In this document: positions 7,895 to 15,131 of the stretch, piece after piece
How the letters are laid out: the number at the start of each line of letters is the position of its first letter
Numbering within the stretch: the first letter of the stretch is position 1
From: Hyphomicrobiales bacterium
GTDB lineage: Bacteria > Pseudomonadota > Alphaproteobacteria > Rhizobiales > JAJFHR01
Reading direction: 5' to 3'
DNA length: 19,808 nt
Assembly (NCBI GenBank): GCA_021775515.1
Contig: JAJFHR010000167.1
Coordinates: 1 to 19,808, forward strand
Translations under genes and position numbers: made by a program
Notes under the pieces: model-generated
What the model was told of the DNA's origin: nothing
The model's input: the letters and a program-made list of their open reading frames with translations, nothing else
Database searches by the model: none

Positions 7895-8527
7895 TCAGAT
7901 CAAGGGACGGAGCAGAGAATAGGCCAATGCCCACATAACCGCGGCTATGGCGAGGTCAAGCACCCGCCAGGCCGTTGGTTGAGCAAACAAGGGAGCGAGA
8001 AACCGCGCACCATAACCCAGAGAATAAAACCACAAGGCCGACCCTGTTATGGCACCGAGGCCAAACGAAAGGCGTTCGGCTCCGGGATACCCGGCCGATA
8101 GGCCACCGATTAAAACCACCGTGTCCAGATAGACGTGAGGATTTCCCCATGTCAAAGCCAGTGTGACCATAACCACCCTGGTCAGGTTGTTTTTTCCGTT
8201 GCCATTTTCTGCCGGTTTCAGTTCCCCGGGGTCTATGGCGCGTCTTAAGGCCAGTGCACCATAGACAAGCAGGAAAATTCCGCCGATCAGCGAGACATAT
8301 ACCAGCCAGCCTTGCCGGCTTTCGATGAAGGTTCCCAGACCCATAATGCCAGCAGTAATCAGGCTGGCATCGGACAAAAAACAAATTGTGGTTATGACGA
8401 AAACATGAGACCGCAGAAGGCCTTGCCGGAGAACATAGGCATTTTGCGCTCCGATCGCGATGATCAGGCTTGTCCCCAGTAAAAGTCCGCTTATGTATGG
8501 CCCGGCAAATAAGAAGGTTTCACCCAT
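7895..8527 (-). CDS. LysE/ArgO family amino-acid exporter
   Basis: A 210-residue integral membrane protein of the LysE/ArgO (RhtB superfamily) type, usual length ~205-235. Six hydrophobic segments can be seen, the first containing the signature IAIGAQNAYVLRQG (about 23-36), and the fourth region containing LTWGNPHVYLDT (about 124-135), both typical of ArgO and LysE rather than RhtB. These proteins export basic amino acids, arginine or lysine, driven by the proton gradient; the substrate is inferred from the family. It starts 14 bp after the SDR gene stop on the same strand, so the two are probably cotranscribed. Its own ribosome site is weak. Confidence 0.9.
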   Translation of the reverse strand: MGETFLFAGPYISGLLLGTSLIIAIGAQNAYVLRQGLLRSHVFVITTICFLSDASLITAGIMGLGTFIESRQGWLVYVSLIGGIFLLVYGALALRRAIDPGELKPAENGNGKNNLTRVVMVTLALTWGNPHVYLDTVVLIGGLSAGYPGAERLSFGLGAITGSALWFYSLGYGARFLAPLFAQPTAWRVLDLAIAAVMWALAYSLLRPLI

Positions 8528-8541
8528 CTATCGTCTGGCCT

Positions 8542-9291
8542 TTAGACATGTTGGCCGCCATTGATATGCAACTCAGCGCCGGTCACATAACTGGATTGAT
8601 CGCTACAGAGAAAATAGATGGCTTTGGCAACCTCTTCGGGCATGCCAAGCCGGCGCAGAGGCAGTGTCTCAACAATTTTATCGGTGCCGGGTGAGAGTAT
8701 GGCCGTGTCTATTTCGCCAGGTGATATGGCATTTACTCGGACACCCAGGGGACCAAAATCAGCCGCCATCTCCCTAGTTAGAGAGGCAAGTGCAGCTTTA
8801 GAGGTTGCATAAGCTGCACCAGCGAAGGGATGAACTCGCGCACCAGCAATTGAGGTTACGTTTACCACCGAGCCTTTGGCGTTTTTAAGTTCTTCAACCA
8901 GTCCTCGGGCCAGCATGATAGGCGCAAAAAAATTGACCTGGAATACCTTTTTCCAATCTTCCGAATTCATATCAATAGCGCCGAGCCTTTCGCCATTTTC
9001 ACCCTTGGGCGAAATCGCAGCATTGTTTACCAAAGCCTCAAGCTTTCCGCCTTCCAGCCTCTCGCGCATTTCATTAATTGCCGGTCTGACATCGTCAACA
9101 TCGGATAAGTCGACTTGGATATGGTCCTCTGGTCCTGCCTCCCACGGGCAGTCTTCGGGAAACGGATGGCGCGAACAGGTGATCACACGCCAGCCTGCAC
9201 TTGAAAACCGTTTTACGGTTGCATGACCTATGCCACGGCTGGCACCGGTTAATATTAGTGTTTTTCTCACGGTATCGTTGGAAATGGCCAT
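8542..9291 (-). CDS. SDR family NAD(P)-dependent oxidoreductase
   Basis: A 249-residue classical short-chain dehydrogenase/reductase. It has the Rossmann motif TGASRGIG (15-22), the NNAA motif (89-92), and the catalytic tetrad N120, S147, Y161 and K165 (YATSK). The C-terminal GAELHINGGQ is typical. The residue after the second beta strand region (CSRHP) suggests an NADP preference but this is weak. The substrate cannot be inferred; the FabG-like layout is general to the family. It is upstream of, and likely in an operon with, the LysE/ArgO exporter. Confidence 0.92.
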   Translation of the reverse strand: MAISNDTVRKTLILTGASRGIGHATVKRFSSAGWRVITCSRHPFPEDCPWEAGPEDHIQVDLSDVDDVRPAINEMRERLEGGKLEALVNNAAISPKGENGERLGAIDMNSEDWKKVFQVNFFAPIMLARGLVEELKNAKGSVVNVTSIAGARVHPFAGAAYATSKAALASLTREMAADFGPLGVRVNAISPGEIDTAILSPGTDKIVETLPLRRLGMPEEVAKAIYFLCSDQSSYVTGAELHINGGQHV

Positions 9292-9311
9292 AAGTTGAAA
9301 CCTAGTTGAAT

Positions 9312-9341
9312 ATTCTGCGCAAAGCTATCAGGTTATTTCAA
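9312..9341 (-). promoter_or_regulatory. candidate promoter of the SDR-exporter unit
   Basis: On the minus strand TTGAAA (9341-9336) and CAGAAT (9317-9312) are 18 nt apart, 5/6 and 4/6 matches to sigma-70 boxes, and predict a start site about 15 nt before the SDR start codon. Confidence 0.35.
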
Positions 9342-9377
9342 AACGGGAAACAATAGCGCTCATATGGTAGTTCGCAG

Positions 9378-9395
9378 GCCACCTGGAAAGGTGGC
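9378..9395. repeat. perfect 7-bp hairpin in the PPOX-SDR gap
   Basis: GCCACCT and AGGTGGC flank the tetraloop GGAA (GNRA type on the plus strand). It lies 53 bp after the PPOX stop and 87 bp before the SDR start. No T-tract follows on the minus strand, so it is not a standard terminator. It may be an operator or an mRNA-end structure. Confidence 0.4.
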
Positions 9396-9447
9396 AAATA
9401 AAATTTCGTCAAGGTTCCGGAAAAACTAACGGGTGGTTACCTTTGCT

Positions 9448-10068
9448 TCAGTAGAGCGTTTCGCGATGGCGCGCCTCCAGATTGGCATCATAGGTTTCAG
9501 CATCAAAATCTGGCAAAGCCCCTCTTGTCATTTGACCGGCAGTGGGCACGTTTTGCAGGGTTGCTTCGGACGGGTTCTGCCATAATTGTGCGCGTTTCAA
9601 GGCGCGTGCACATTGAAAATATACCGCATCGATATCGACGATGATTGCGGTGACCGGTTTTTTCCCCTGATAAAGAAAACGGTCCAGAAGGCCGGGGTCC
9701 ACGGTAATCCTCGCACGGCCATTAATGCGCAGGGTTTCGTTGATACCGGGGATCAGGAAAAGCAGAGCCACACGCGGGTCGTTAATAATATTCTTGAGGG
9801 TATCAAGGCGGTTATTGCCGCGCCGATCCGGAATTACCACGGTGCGATCATCAAGGATTTGAAGCCCCAGGCCCTCTGCATCACCTCGCGGCGTACAATC
9901 AAGCCCGCCGGGTCCAACACTTGCGAGGGCAAAAAAGGGAGCCATTTCAAGCCATTTTCGGTAGGTAGGCGTTAGCTGAGAGGTTTCTTTGGCAAGAGAA
10001 TTGGCGTTGACCGACCCATACAGGCCGGTCAACGTGTCCAGATCATTAATCGAATAAGCATCGCTCAT
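9448..10068 (-). CDS. PPOX-class FMN-binding flavoprotein, MSMEG_1061-like
   Basis: A 206-residue split-barrel flavoprotein of the pyridoxamine-phosphate-oxidase-like superfamily. The blocks PFFALASVGPGGLDCTPRGD (about 44-63), VIPDRRGNNRLDTLKNI (about 78-94) and INGRARI (about 114-120) match my memory of the MSMEG_1061 FMN-dependent subfamily. Such proteins bind FMN or related deazaflavins and often act as reductases; the substrate is unknown. It is only distantly related to the adjacent PdxH and lacks the PdxH substrate signature, so it is not a second PNP oxidase. It starts 36 bp after the pdxH stop on the same strand, consistent with a pdxH-PPOX operon. Confidence 0.88.
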   Translation of the reverse strand: MSDAYSINDLDTLTGLYGSVNANSLAKETSQLTPTYRKWLEMAPFFALASVGPGGLDCTPRGDAEGLGLQILDDRTVVIPDRRGNNRLDTLKNIINDPRVALLFLIPGINETLRINGRARITVDPGLLDRFLYQGKKPVTAIIVDIDAVYFQCARALKRAQLWQNPSEATLQNVPTAGQMTRGALPDFDAETYDANLEARHRETLY

Positions 10069-10104
10069 GAATTTGTATCCCGGTGAATTGTTGGCACAAG
10101 AAGG

Positions 10105-10752
10105 CTAGGGAAATAATTGTTCAACCGTCCAGTTGTCTTCTTCGGTTTGGCGGGTAAATTTTCGTCTGTCATGAAGGCGGAAAGGTTTGTCACGCCAGAA
10201 TTCAATTGACATGGGAACAACTCTAAACCCTGACCAATAAGCGGGCCGCGGGATGGCCCCAATTACATACTTGGCGGCATATTTGGCAACTTCGCGCTCA
10301 AGTTCAAAACGGTCGCTCATCGGCCGGGACTGGCGTGATGCCCAGGCACCAATTCGACTGCTCCTGTCGCGCGAGTTATAGTAGGCATCAGCTTCTTCAC
10401 TGCTAACGCTGTGGACACTGCCTCGAATGCGAATCTGGCGGTGCAGGCTTTTCCAGTGGAAACAAAGGGCTGCTTTTTTTTGCCCTAAAAGCTCAACACC
10501 TTTGGCGCTGTCAAAATTGGTGTAGAAGACAAAACCGCGCTCATCGACAGCCTTCAACAAGACCATACGAACGTTGGGCATGCCATCTTCATCGACACTT
10601 GCCAGCGCCATTGCCGTGGCATCATTGGGCTCGCTTTCGCGGGCCTGCGTCAGCCAGGCATCGAAGAGAGCAAAGGGTTCTTCCGCTTTAAAAAAACTAA
10701 CGTCTTCAGCAGGTGTTTTTCCAGTGTCGTCCACTATTGTATCTCCGGTCAT
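10105..10752 (-). CDS. pdxH: pyridoxine/pyridoxamine 5'-phosphate oxidase
   Basis: A 215-residue FMN enzyme that oxidises pyridoxine or pyridoxamine phosphate to PLP, the last step of vitamin B6 synthesis and salvage. Family marks are PNVRMVLLKAV and GFVFYTNFDSAKG (FMN binding), ALCFHWKSLHRQIRIRG, the SRDRSSRIGAWASRQS segment, and the signature IEFW....FRLHDR with the conserved R-x-H active-site pair. The family usually ends with RL-x-P; here the last residues are EQLFP, so the conserved arginine is glutamine. A TTG at 10761 lies in frame, but ATG 10752 is preferred. The gene is divergent from the DnaJ-like gene and heads a likely operon with the PPOX flavoprotein. Confidence 0.95.
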   Translation of the reverse strand: MTGDTIVDDTGKTPAEDVSFFKAEEPFALFDAWLTQARESEPNDATAMALASVDEDGMPNVRMVLLKAVDERGFVFYTNFDSAKGVELLGQKKAALCFHWKSLHRQIRIRGSVHSVSSEEADAYYNSRDRSSRIGAWASRQSRPMSDRFELEREVAKYAAKYVIGAIPRPAYWSGFRVVPMSIEFWRDKPFRLHDRRKFTRQTEEDNWTVEQLFP

Positions 10753-10942
10753 AACGACCAAATATTAGATTTAGAAAAGTTTGGATCAAGGGTTCTTAAA
10801 CAGGAGCTGTGATAAGTATAGCTAATTAAGGGTGTTATTGTTAATACCGCATTGTTATGGTGTAGAGGTGATCTCATCATTGCAACAAATACTTGAACCG
10901 GCACAAACAGTAATTTTTGGTTTTGGTCAATTTGAAGCAATC

Positions 10943-10971
10943 TTGGCCACGCACCAAAGAGTATTTATTAA
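10943..10971 (+). promoter_or_regulatory. candidate promoter of the DnaJ-like gene
   Basis: TTGGCC (10943-10948) and TATTAA (10966-10971) are separated by 17 nt, and the predicted start site is about 16 nt before the start codon. The -35 match is weak. The remaining ~170 bp of the pdxH/DnaJ gap are AT-rich and show no other element I can support. Confidence 0.3.
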
Positions 10972-10993
10972 AAATTCCGGATAAAAAACCTAA

Positions 10994-11887
10994 ATGTCAG
11001 ACCCATATACAGTTTTGGGAGTTACACGCTCGGCATCCGATTCAGAGGTGAAAAAGGCCTTTCGCCGCCTTGCAAAAAAATATCATCCTGACAGCAATCC
11101 CGGCAACGGCCAAGCCGAAACGAAATTTTCGGAAGTTACACAAGCCTATGAGCTGTTGAGCGACAAAACAAAGCGGGCGCAGTTCGACAGCGGCGAGATT
11201 GATGAAAAAGGCAATCCCAAGCATTTCGGCTATGGCGGCGGCAAACCTTTTGGTGGTGAAAACCCCTTTGGCGGCGGCGGTGGTTTTAGGGCTGAAGATA
11301 TTTTTTCGGAAATTTTTGGCGGCCGCCAAGCTGGTGCCTCAACCCGCCCGCGTCCCGTGCGCGGTAATGACATTAATTACAATGTTCAGGTTGATTTTGC
11401 CGAAGCCGCTCTAGGGACCACCCGGCGGGTCAGCCTGCCAAATGGCCGCAAAATTGATATGAAAATACCCGCCGGGGTCACCGACAACCAGCAAATCAGA
11501 TTGAAAGGCCAGGGAGAACAGGGATTTCATGGCGCAACACCTGGTGATGCGCTGGTGAAAGTATCGGTAACCCCAAGTACGCAGTTTACCCGCGATGGCA
11601 ACAACATTCGCATGGAGCTTGCGGTGACGCTTTACGAGGCGGTATTGGGGGCTTCCTTGCGGGTACCGACGCTGGAAGGTGTTGTTGATCTTAAAATTCC
11701 CAAAAATACCAGTAGCGGCAAGGTCTTGAGGTTAAAGGGCAAGGGGGCCGGCAAAGATGGCAAACTTAGTCAAAGAGGCGACCTTTTATATACCGTGAAA
11801 ATTGTCCTGCCCAAAGAAGGCGATGAAAAGCTTGAACAGTTGATGGATGACTGGCAACAATCCAAGCCGTATTCGCCACGCGGTTGA
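10994..11887 (+). CDS. DnaJ-like co-chaperone without zinc finger (CbpA/DnaJ type II)
   Basis: A 297-residue J-domain protein. The J domain spans about 1-68 with the HPD motif at 31-33 that stimulates Hsp70 (DnaK) ATPase. A Gly/Phe-rich linker follows (about 75-98, with PFGGENPFGG). The two beta-sandwich substrate-binding domains follow (about 125-290), including KIPAGVTDNQQIRLKGQGEQG and KIPKNTSSGKVLRLKGKG. The four CxxCxGxG zinc motifs of true DnaJ are absent, so this is a type II protein like CbpA. No grpE or dnaK is next to it. It precedes fabI on the same strand by 129 bp and belongs to the conserved pdxH-aroC block of Rhizobiales as I recall it. Confidence 0.92.
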   Translation: MSDPYTVLGVTRSASDSEVKKAFRRLAKKYHPDSNPGNGQAETKFSEVTQAYELLSDKTKRAQFDSGEIDEKGNPKHFGYGGGKPFGGENPFGGGGGFRAEDIFSEIFGGRQAGASTRPRPVRGNDINYNVQVDFAEAALGTTRRVSLPNGRKIDMKIPAGVTDNQQIRLKGQGEQGFHGATPGDALVKVSVTPSTQFTRDGNNIRMELAVTLYEAVLGASLRVPTLEGVVDLKIPKNTSSGKVLRLKGKGAGKDGKLSQRGDLLYTVKIVLPKEGDEKLEQLMDDWQQSKPYSPRG

Positions 11888-12006
11888 GAGTTGCGAAACA
11901 ATTCGTAACCCAATTCAATTTATGAAACATTCGCCACTTTTTGTTAGACCCCATAAGTCAAACGTGTAGGATTGCCCGGATTTCGCAGTAGGGGAAACCA
12001 ATTCCA

Positions 12007-12014
12007 AGAGGTGA
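12007..12014 (+). promoter_or_regulatory. Shine-Dalgarno deciding the fabI start
   Basis: AGAGGTGA, a near-complete anti-16S match, ends just before ATG 12017. An open frame continues to TTG 11972, but the ribosome site and the family N-terminus (MDGKRGLVMGVAN) support ATG 12017. Confidence 0.6.
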
Positions 12015-12016
12015 AT

Positions 12017-12829
12017 ATGGACGAAACCCGCCCATTGATGGACGGAAAGCGCGGCCTTGTCATGGGGGTTGCCAATAGCAGATCTATTGCCTGGGGCATT
12101 GCCCGGGCCTGTGCTAAACACGGGGCTGAGTTAGCGTTTACCTATCAGGGAGACGCGTTGAAAAAACGCGTCGATCCCTTGGCTGAAAGCGTCGGTTCAT
12201 CACTGGTGTTGCCATGTGATGTTACCGATCTTGCATCAATAGATTCCGTATTCGATACGCTCAAGGAAACCTGGGGTTCAATCGACTTTGTGGTCCACGC
12301 CATAGCTTTTTCCGACAAAGAAGAATTGACCGGACGGTATATTGAAACCAGCCCGGAAAACTTTGATAAAACCATGAATATTTCGTGTTATTCGTTTACG
12401 GCAATTGCCCAGCGCGCCGAAAAACTGATGACGAAAGGCGGAAGCCTGCTTACTCTTACTTACTATGGTGCAGAAAAAGTTATGCCTCATTACAATGTAA
12501 TGGGTGTTGCCAAGGCTGCACTGGAAGCAAGTGTGCGCTATCTTGCTGCGGATATGGGTAAAAACAACGTGCGGGTTAATGCAATTTCTGCCGGACCGAT
12601 TAAAACCCTGGCGGCATCGGGCATTGGTGACTTCCGCTATATATTGAAATGGAACGAGTATAATTCTCCTATGCGACGCACCGTGACAATTGATGAAGTC
12701 GGTGATGCAGCGCTTTATCTGCTTAGCGATCTTGGGCGTGGCGTAACCGGCGAAATTCAACATGTCGATTGCGGTTATCATATTGTCGGCATGAAGGCCG
12801 AAGATGCTCCAGACATCTCTGTAGTTTGA
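12017..12829 (+). CDS. fabI: enoyl-[acyl-carrier-protein] reductase (NADH), FabI
   Basis: A 270-residue FabI of the SDR superfamily, which reduces trans-2-enoyl-ACP in the last step of each fatty-acid elongation cycle. Its nucleotide loop is GVANSRSIAWGIA (17-29). The FabI active site is visible as Y149, Y159 and K166, equivalent to E. coli Y146, Y156 and K163, within LTYYGAEKVMPHYNVMGVAK. Residues FVVHAIAF (91-98) correspond to the E. coli FVHSIGF stretch, with Ala97 where E. coli has Gly93, a position linked to triclosan sensitivity. The C-terminal DCGYHIVGM block is typical of alphaproteobacterial FabI. It lies between the DnaJ-like gene and a phosphatase gene that begins 10 bp after its stop, so at least these two are cotranscribed. 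Confidence 0.96.
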   Translation: MDETRPLMDGKRGLVMGVANSRSIAWGIARACAKHGAELAFTYQGDALKKRVDPLAESVGSSLVLPCDVTDLASIDSVFDTLKETWGSIDFVVHAIAFSDKEELTGRYIETSPENFDKTMNISCYSFTAIAQRAEKLMTKGGSLLTLTYYGAEKVMPHYNVMGVAKAALEASVRYLAADMGKNNVRVNAISAGPIKTLAASGIGDFRYILKWNEYNSPMRRTVTIDEVGDAALYLLSDLGRGVTGEIQHVDCGYHIVGMKAEDAPDISVV

Positions 12830-12839
12830 GCCTAAGTAG

Positions 12840-13421
12840 GTGTCATACACGCTTTATTTTATTCGTCATGGGCAGACTGACTGGAACCTGGAGGGCCGCC
12901 TTCAGGGGCACACAGATATTCCGATAAATTCCACCGGTCAGGCGCAGGCAGAACAAAACGGCGAGACTCTGGCTAGAATTCTTGCGGCACCGGAAGAATT
13001 TCACTTTGTATCGAGCCCTCTCGTCCGCGCCCGAAAAACCATGGAAATCATTCGTCAAACGATAGGGCTTGAACCAAGCGGGTATGATACTGACAATCGG
13101 CTTATGGAAGTTCGTTTCGGTGAGTTCGAAGGTTTGAAGTTTGATGAAATAGCAACCCAGATGCCCGAGGAATTTAAACTCCGGGAGAACAACAAATGGC
13201 TCTACACACCTCCTGGCGGGGAAAGTTATGCCGATTTAACCGCGCGGGTCGGGGGATGGTATGACTCAATTGACCGCGACACTGTCTGTGTTGCTCATGG
13301 TGGCGTGAGCCGGGGATTGCGGGGGGTCGTGTTAAACCTGGATCCAAATTCAATCACCGATCTACCCGTACCACAGGACAAGGTGTTGAAAGTTGAAGCA
13401 GGCCAGATTGAGTGGCTGTAG
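12840..13421 (+). CDS. histidine phosphatase family protein (phosphoglycerate-mutase-like)
   Basis: A 193-residue member of the histidine phosphatase superfamily, often called GpmB-like. The phosphorylated histidine is H10 in the RHGQTDWN motif, with R63/R65, E90 in EVRFGEFEG and H153 in VAHGG completing the active site. The size and lack of the long insertion of cofactor-dependent phosphoglycerate mutase argue for a broad phosphatase rather than a glycolytic mutase; the substrate is unknown. The GTG start is forced because an in-frame TAG lies 3 nt upstream and the RHG strand begins almost at once. No good ribosome site is seen, and the gene starts 10 bp after the fabI stop, which suggests translational coupling. 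Confidence 0.9.
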   Translation: MSYTLYFIRHGQTDWNLEGRLQGHTDIPINSTGQAQAEQNGETLARILAAPEEFHFVSSPLVRARKTMEIIRQTIGLEPSGYDTDNRLMEVRFGEFEGLKFDEIATQMPEEFKLRENNKWLYTPPGGESYADLTARVGGWYDSIDRDTVCVAHGGVSRGLRGVVLNLDPNSITDLPVPQDKVLKVEAGQIEWL

Positions 13422-13457
13422 CTGCGTCGATCTTATCGTCCTCCGTAACCGGCATAA

Positions 13458-13486
13458 TTGACGCAAGCAGATTGCATCGTTACAAC
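13458..13486 (+). promoter_or_regulatory. predicted aroC promoter
   Basis: TTGACG (13458-13463, 5/6) and TACAAC (13481-13486, 4/6) are separated by exactly 17 nt in the gap before aroC, with a start site expected near 13493. The best sigma-70-like promoter seen in the window. Confidence 0.55.
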
Positions 13487-13494
13487 CGGTTGTA
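13481..13494. promoter_or_regulatory. perfect 14-bp palindrome over the aroC -10 box, possible operator
   Basis: TACAACCGGTTGTA is an uninterrupted perfect palindrome that begins at the first base of the predicted -10 hexamer and reaches the expected transcription start. A bound repressor would block RNA polymerase. No regulator can be named from the sequence. Confidence 0.45.
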
Positions 13495-13515
13495 GATTTC
13501 ACGGACAAAGATCTT

Positions 13516-14604
13516 ATGTCTTATAATTCATTCGGCCATATGTTGCGGGTTACGACTTTTGGTGAAAGCCACGGGCCTGCTTTGGGCTGTGTTGTTGATG
13601 GATGCCCTCCGCTTATTCCAATTTCAGAAGAAGAAATTCAGGTTTTCATGGACAAGCGGCGGCCGGGTCAATCGCGGTTTACCACTCAACGCCGCGAGCC
13701 CGACACCGTTAAAATTCTCTCCGGCGTCTTTGACGATGACACCGGGCAACAGGTTACAACCGGTACGCCAATCTGTCTGATGATTGAAAATGTCGACCAG
13801 CGTTCCAAGGATTATTCCCAGATCAAGGACAAATTCCGGCCGGGCCATGCAGATTTCACCTACCTTAAGAAATACGGCATCCGAGATTATCGCGGCGGCG
13901 GGCGGCAATCGGCCCGCGAAACTGCTGCCCGGGTTGCTGCCGGTGCCATTGCCCGAAAAATTGTGCCTGATATGCGTGTTCGCGGCGCCCTCGTACAGGT
14001 TGGCGAACATGAAATAGATCGCGATAACTGGGATTGGGATGAAGTTGATCGCAACCCATTTTTCTGCCCCGATGCCGAAGCGGCAGCAGTCTGGGAGCCC
14101 TATCTTGATCACATTCGAAAGTCCGGATCATCTTGCGGCGCAATTATAGAAGTTGTCGTTGACGGAGTGCCCGCTGGTCTTGGGGCGCCAATCTACGCAA
14201 AACTTGACCAGGATCTGGCCTCAGCATTAATGAGCATCAATGCAGTAAAAGGCGTTGAAATCGGGGCGGGATTTAAGGCGGCTGGGTTAAGCGGTGCAGA
14301 AAATGCCGATGAAATGAGAATGGAAGACGGCCAGCCAATATTTTTATCCAATCATGCGGGCGGTATTCTGGGTGGAATTTCAACCGGACAGGAAATCATT
14401 AGCCGGTTTGTTGTCAAACCAACATCCTCAATTCTAACGCCACGCCAAACCGTCGATAAATTCGGCAATGATACCGATATTATCACTAAAGGACGCCACG
14501 ACCCCTGTGTCGGCATACGGGCAGTGCCAATTGGTGAGGCCATGGCAGCCCTGGTGGTGGTCGACCACTATCTGCTCCATCGAGGACAGATGGGAGAGAA
14601 GTAA
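13516..14604 (+). CDS. aroC: chorismate synthase
   Basis: A 362-residue chorismate synthase, normal length, which converts 5-enolpyruvylshikimate-3-phosphate to chorismate with reduced FMN as cofactor; it is the seventh and last step of the shikimate pathway. Signature regions are GESHGPALGCVVDGCPP near residues 16-32, the RRPGQSRFTTQRREPD block (about 48-63), the YRGGGRQSARETAARVAAGA segment, and GRHDPCVGIRAVPIGEAM near the C-terminus. The Shine-Dalgarno is weak. It appears to have its own promoter, although it follows the phosphatase gene by only 94 bp. Its stop codon is 1 nt away from that of the convergent Rrf2 regulator gene. Confidence 0.97.
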   Translation: MSYNSFGHMLRVTTFGESHGPALGCVVDGCPPLIPISEEEIQVFMDKRRPGQSRFTTQRREPDTVKILSGVFDDDTGQQVTTGTPICLMIENVDQRSKDYSQIKDKFRPGHADFTYLKKYGIRDYRGGGRQSARETAARVAAGAIARKIVPDMRVRGALVQVGEHEIDRDNWDWDEVDRNPFFCPDAEAAAVWEPYLDHIRKSGSSCGAIIEVVVDGVPAGLGAPIYAKLDQDLASALMSINAVKGVEIGAGFKAAGLSGAENADEMRMEDGQPIFLSNHAGGILGGISTGQEIISRFVVKPTSSILTPRQTVDKFGNDTDIITKGRHDPCVGIRAVPIGEAMAALVVVDHYLLHRGQMGEK

Positions 14605-14605
14605 A

Positions 14606-15082
14606 CTACTCCTTATTGCGCCGGTGATCGGGAATTTCGCGGGCGATTACCCTGGCAAATAGAATATTATGCAAAGCTGAGCGATTTTGTGTGACATCGG
14701 CCAGGTTATATCGGTCCAGCACATTCATAAACTCCTGCAGGGCTTCATTGAACACCTGGGTCAATTGGCAGGCAGGAGAAATGACACACTTGTTGGCACA
14801 ACCACGCATACATTCGACCAAGGCAAAATCCTCCTCAATCGCACGCACGACATCGCCGAGGCTTATCTCGCGGGCCGGGCGATAAAGTTGCAGCCCGCCG
14901 TTGCGGCCGCGCACGGTTTTCAACAACCGGGCGCGGGCTAATTTGTTGACGATTTTCATAAGGTGAGCACGTGAAATATGATAACGGATTGAAATATCGT
15001 CAATTTTCGCCAACTTGGGCGCGCTGCAGGCAACGAAGGTTAAAACCCGCAATGCGTAATCTGAAGCCTGGTTGAGGCGCAT
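14606..15082 (-). CDS. nsrR: Rrf2 family transcriptional regulator, NsrR-like
   Basis: A 158-residue Rrf2 protein with an N-terminal winged helix (MRLNQASDYALRVL at 1-14, recognition helix region ISRAHLMKIVNKLA at 36-49, wing RGRNGGLQL at 58-66) and a Cys-rich loop. The cysteines are C91, C95, C99 and C105. E. coli NsrR uses C91, C96 and C102 for an Fe-S cluster that reacts with NO. The sequence after the loop (ISPACQL, then FMNVLDRYNLADVTQNRSALHNIL) matches NsrR better than IscR or RirA, so an NO-sensing repressor is my inference. The frame extends 35 residues upstream, but the family always starts MRL, so ATG 15082 is used. It is divergent from a truncated haemoglobin gene, a likely NO-related target. 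Confidence 0.8.
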   Translation of the reverse strand: MRLNQASDYALRVLTFVACSAPKLAKIDDISIRYHISRAHLMKIVNKLARARLLKTVRGRNGGLQLYRPAREISLGDVVRAIEEDFALVECMRGCANKCVISPACQLTQVFNEALQEFMNVLDRYNLADVTQNRSALHNILFARVIAREIPDHRRNKE

Positions 15083-15131
15083 TTTTTGGCTTTCAAAAAG
15101 TGAGTTGCCGATCTTTTTTCTACATTCAATC

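Noticed and set aside
10892..10920. CTTGAA upstream of the DnaJ-like gene as a heat-shock (RpoH) -35 box
   Set aside because: No CCCAT-type -10 lies at the right distance, so the hexamer alone is not evidence of heat-shock control.
12278..12850. 190-codon minus-strand open frame antisense to fabI
   Set aside because: The plus strand encodes a full FabI with all catalytic residues; the antisense frame has no recognisable features.
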